Of a stretch of 32,815 bases of DNA, positions 32,800-32,815 are shown in pieces (positions within the stretch are counted from its first letter, which is position 1; every line of letters begins with the position of its first letter). The notes beneath the pieces are model-generated. The model did not search any database and was not told the origin of the DNA. It worked only from the letters and a program-made list of their open reading frames with translations. Both the position numbers and the translations under genes were made by a program. Source of the stretch: an uncultured Selenomonadaceae bacterium (lineage in GTDB: Bacteria > Bacillota > Negativicutes > Selenomonadales > Selenomonadaceae); assembly GCA_905234175.1 (NCBI GenBank), contig CAJOGX010000020.1, positions 1-32,815 on the forward strand. The letters run 5' to 3'.

Positions 32800-32815
32800 T
32801 CGCAAAAAAGTGCGG

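Noticed and set aside
1-32815. CRISPR array, prophage or insertion sequence
   Set aside because: No regularly spaced repeats, integrase, transposase or phage structural genes were found on either strand.

Overview
The window looks like chromosomal DNA of a flagellated, outer-membrane-bearing anaerobic Firmicute, most likely class Negativicutes (Selenomonas or Phascolarctobacterium side). This is inferred from strong GGAGG/GGTGA ribosome sites, frequent TTG starts, Firmicute-style rRNA leaders, the valS...folC neighbourhood, a carboxynorspermidine polyamine pathway, and a WbdD-like polysaccharide-capping protein that suggests a surface polysaccharide or LPS. No marker gene fixes the genus.

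Layout. Both ends carry the same ~98-bp rRNA-operon promoter/leader in inverted orientation, each reading outwards, so the 32.8 kb is bounded by two divergent rrn leaders. From the left: tRNA-Pro(CGG); a P-type-ATPase-like membrane protein that has lost its catalytic aspartate; tRNA-Asn(GUU); trmK and thiN (convergent); and an unknown membrane-anchored protein. A repeat-like hairpin region leads into a minus-strand flagellar block (fliH, a small VapC relic, fliI, fliJ, a lytic transglycosylase, a MotE/YlxF-like protein). Next come a YhiN-type flavoprotein on the plus strand and a tightly packed eight-gene minus-strand operon: metH, hemC, carboxynorspermidine dehydrogenase, nspC, guaB, a methyltransferase-kinase, cca and a gamma-carbonic-anhydrase-like gene.

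The accessory island is at 20.5-22.4 kb. It holds a broken gene that joins a DUF4417 domain to a polymorphic-toxin-like C-terminus (two frameshifts and one nonsense codon), followed by two intact overlapping small genes that look like its immunity partners. A secreted protein with a perfect consensus promoter comes next. The remainder is housekeeping: a DUF1810 gene, pckA (own promoter and terminator), rpiB, an ArsB/NhaD-type permease, then a plus-strand run of valS, a serine-rich lipoprotein, a glutathionylspermidine-synthase-like ATP-grasp gene and folC.

How the genes fit together. tRNA genes lie close to tRNA-processing enzymes (trmK, cca, valS); neither tRNA gene encodes its CCA end, so cca is needed. 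The polyamine genes (carboxynorspermidine dehydrogenase, nspC) and the glutathionylspermidine-synthase-like gene point to polyamine metabolism, which in Negativicutes is tied to the cell wall. The most interesting items are the decayed toxin with intact candidate immunity genes, the pseudo-P-type ATPase, the WbdD-like protein outside any polysaccharide cluster, the Tritrichomonas-type IMP dehydrogenase and the toxin relic embedded in the flagellar operon.
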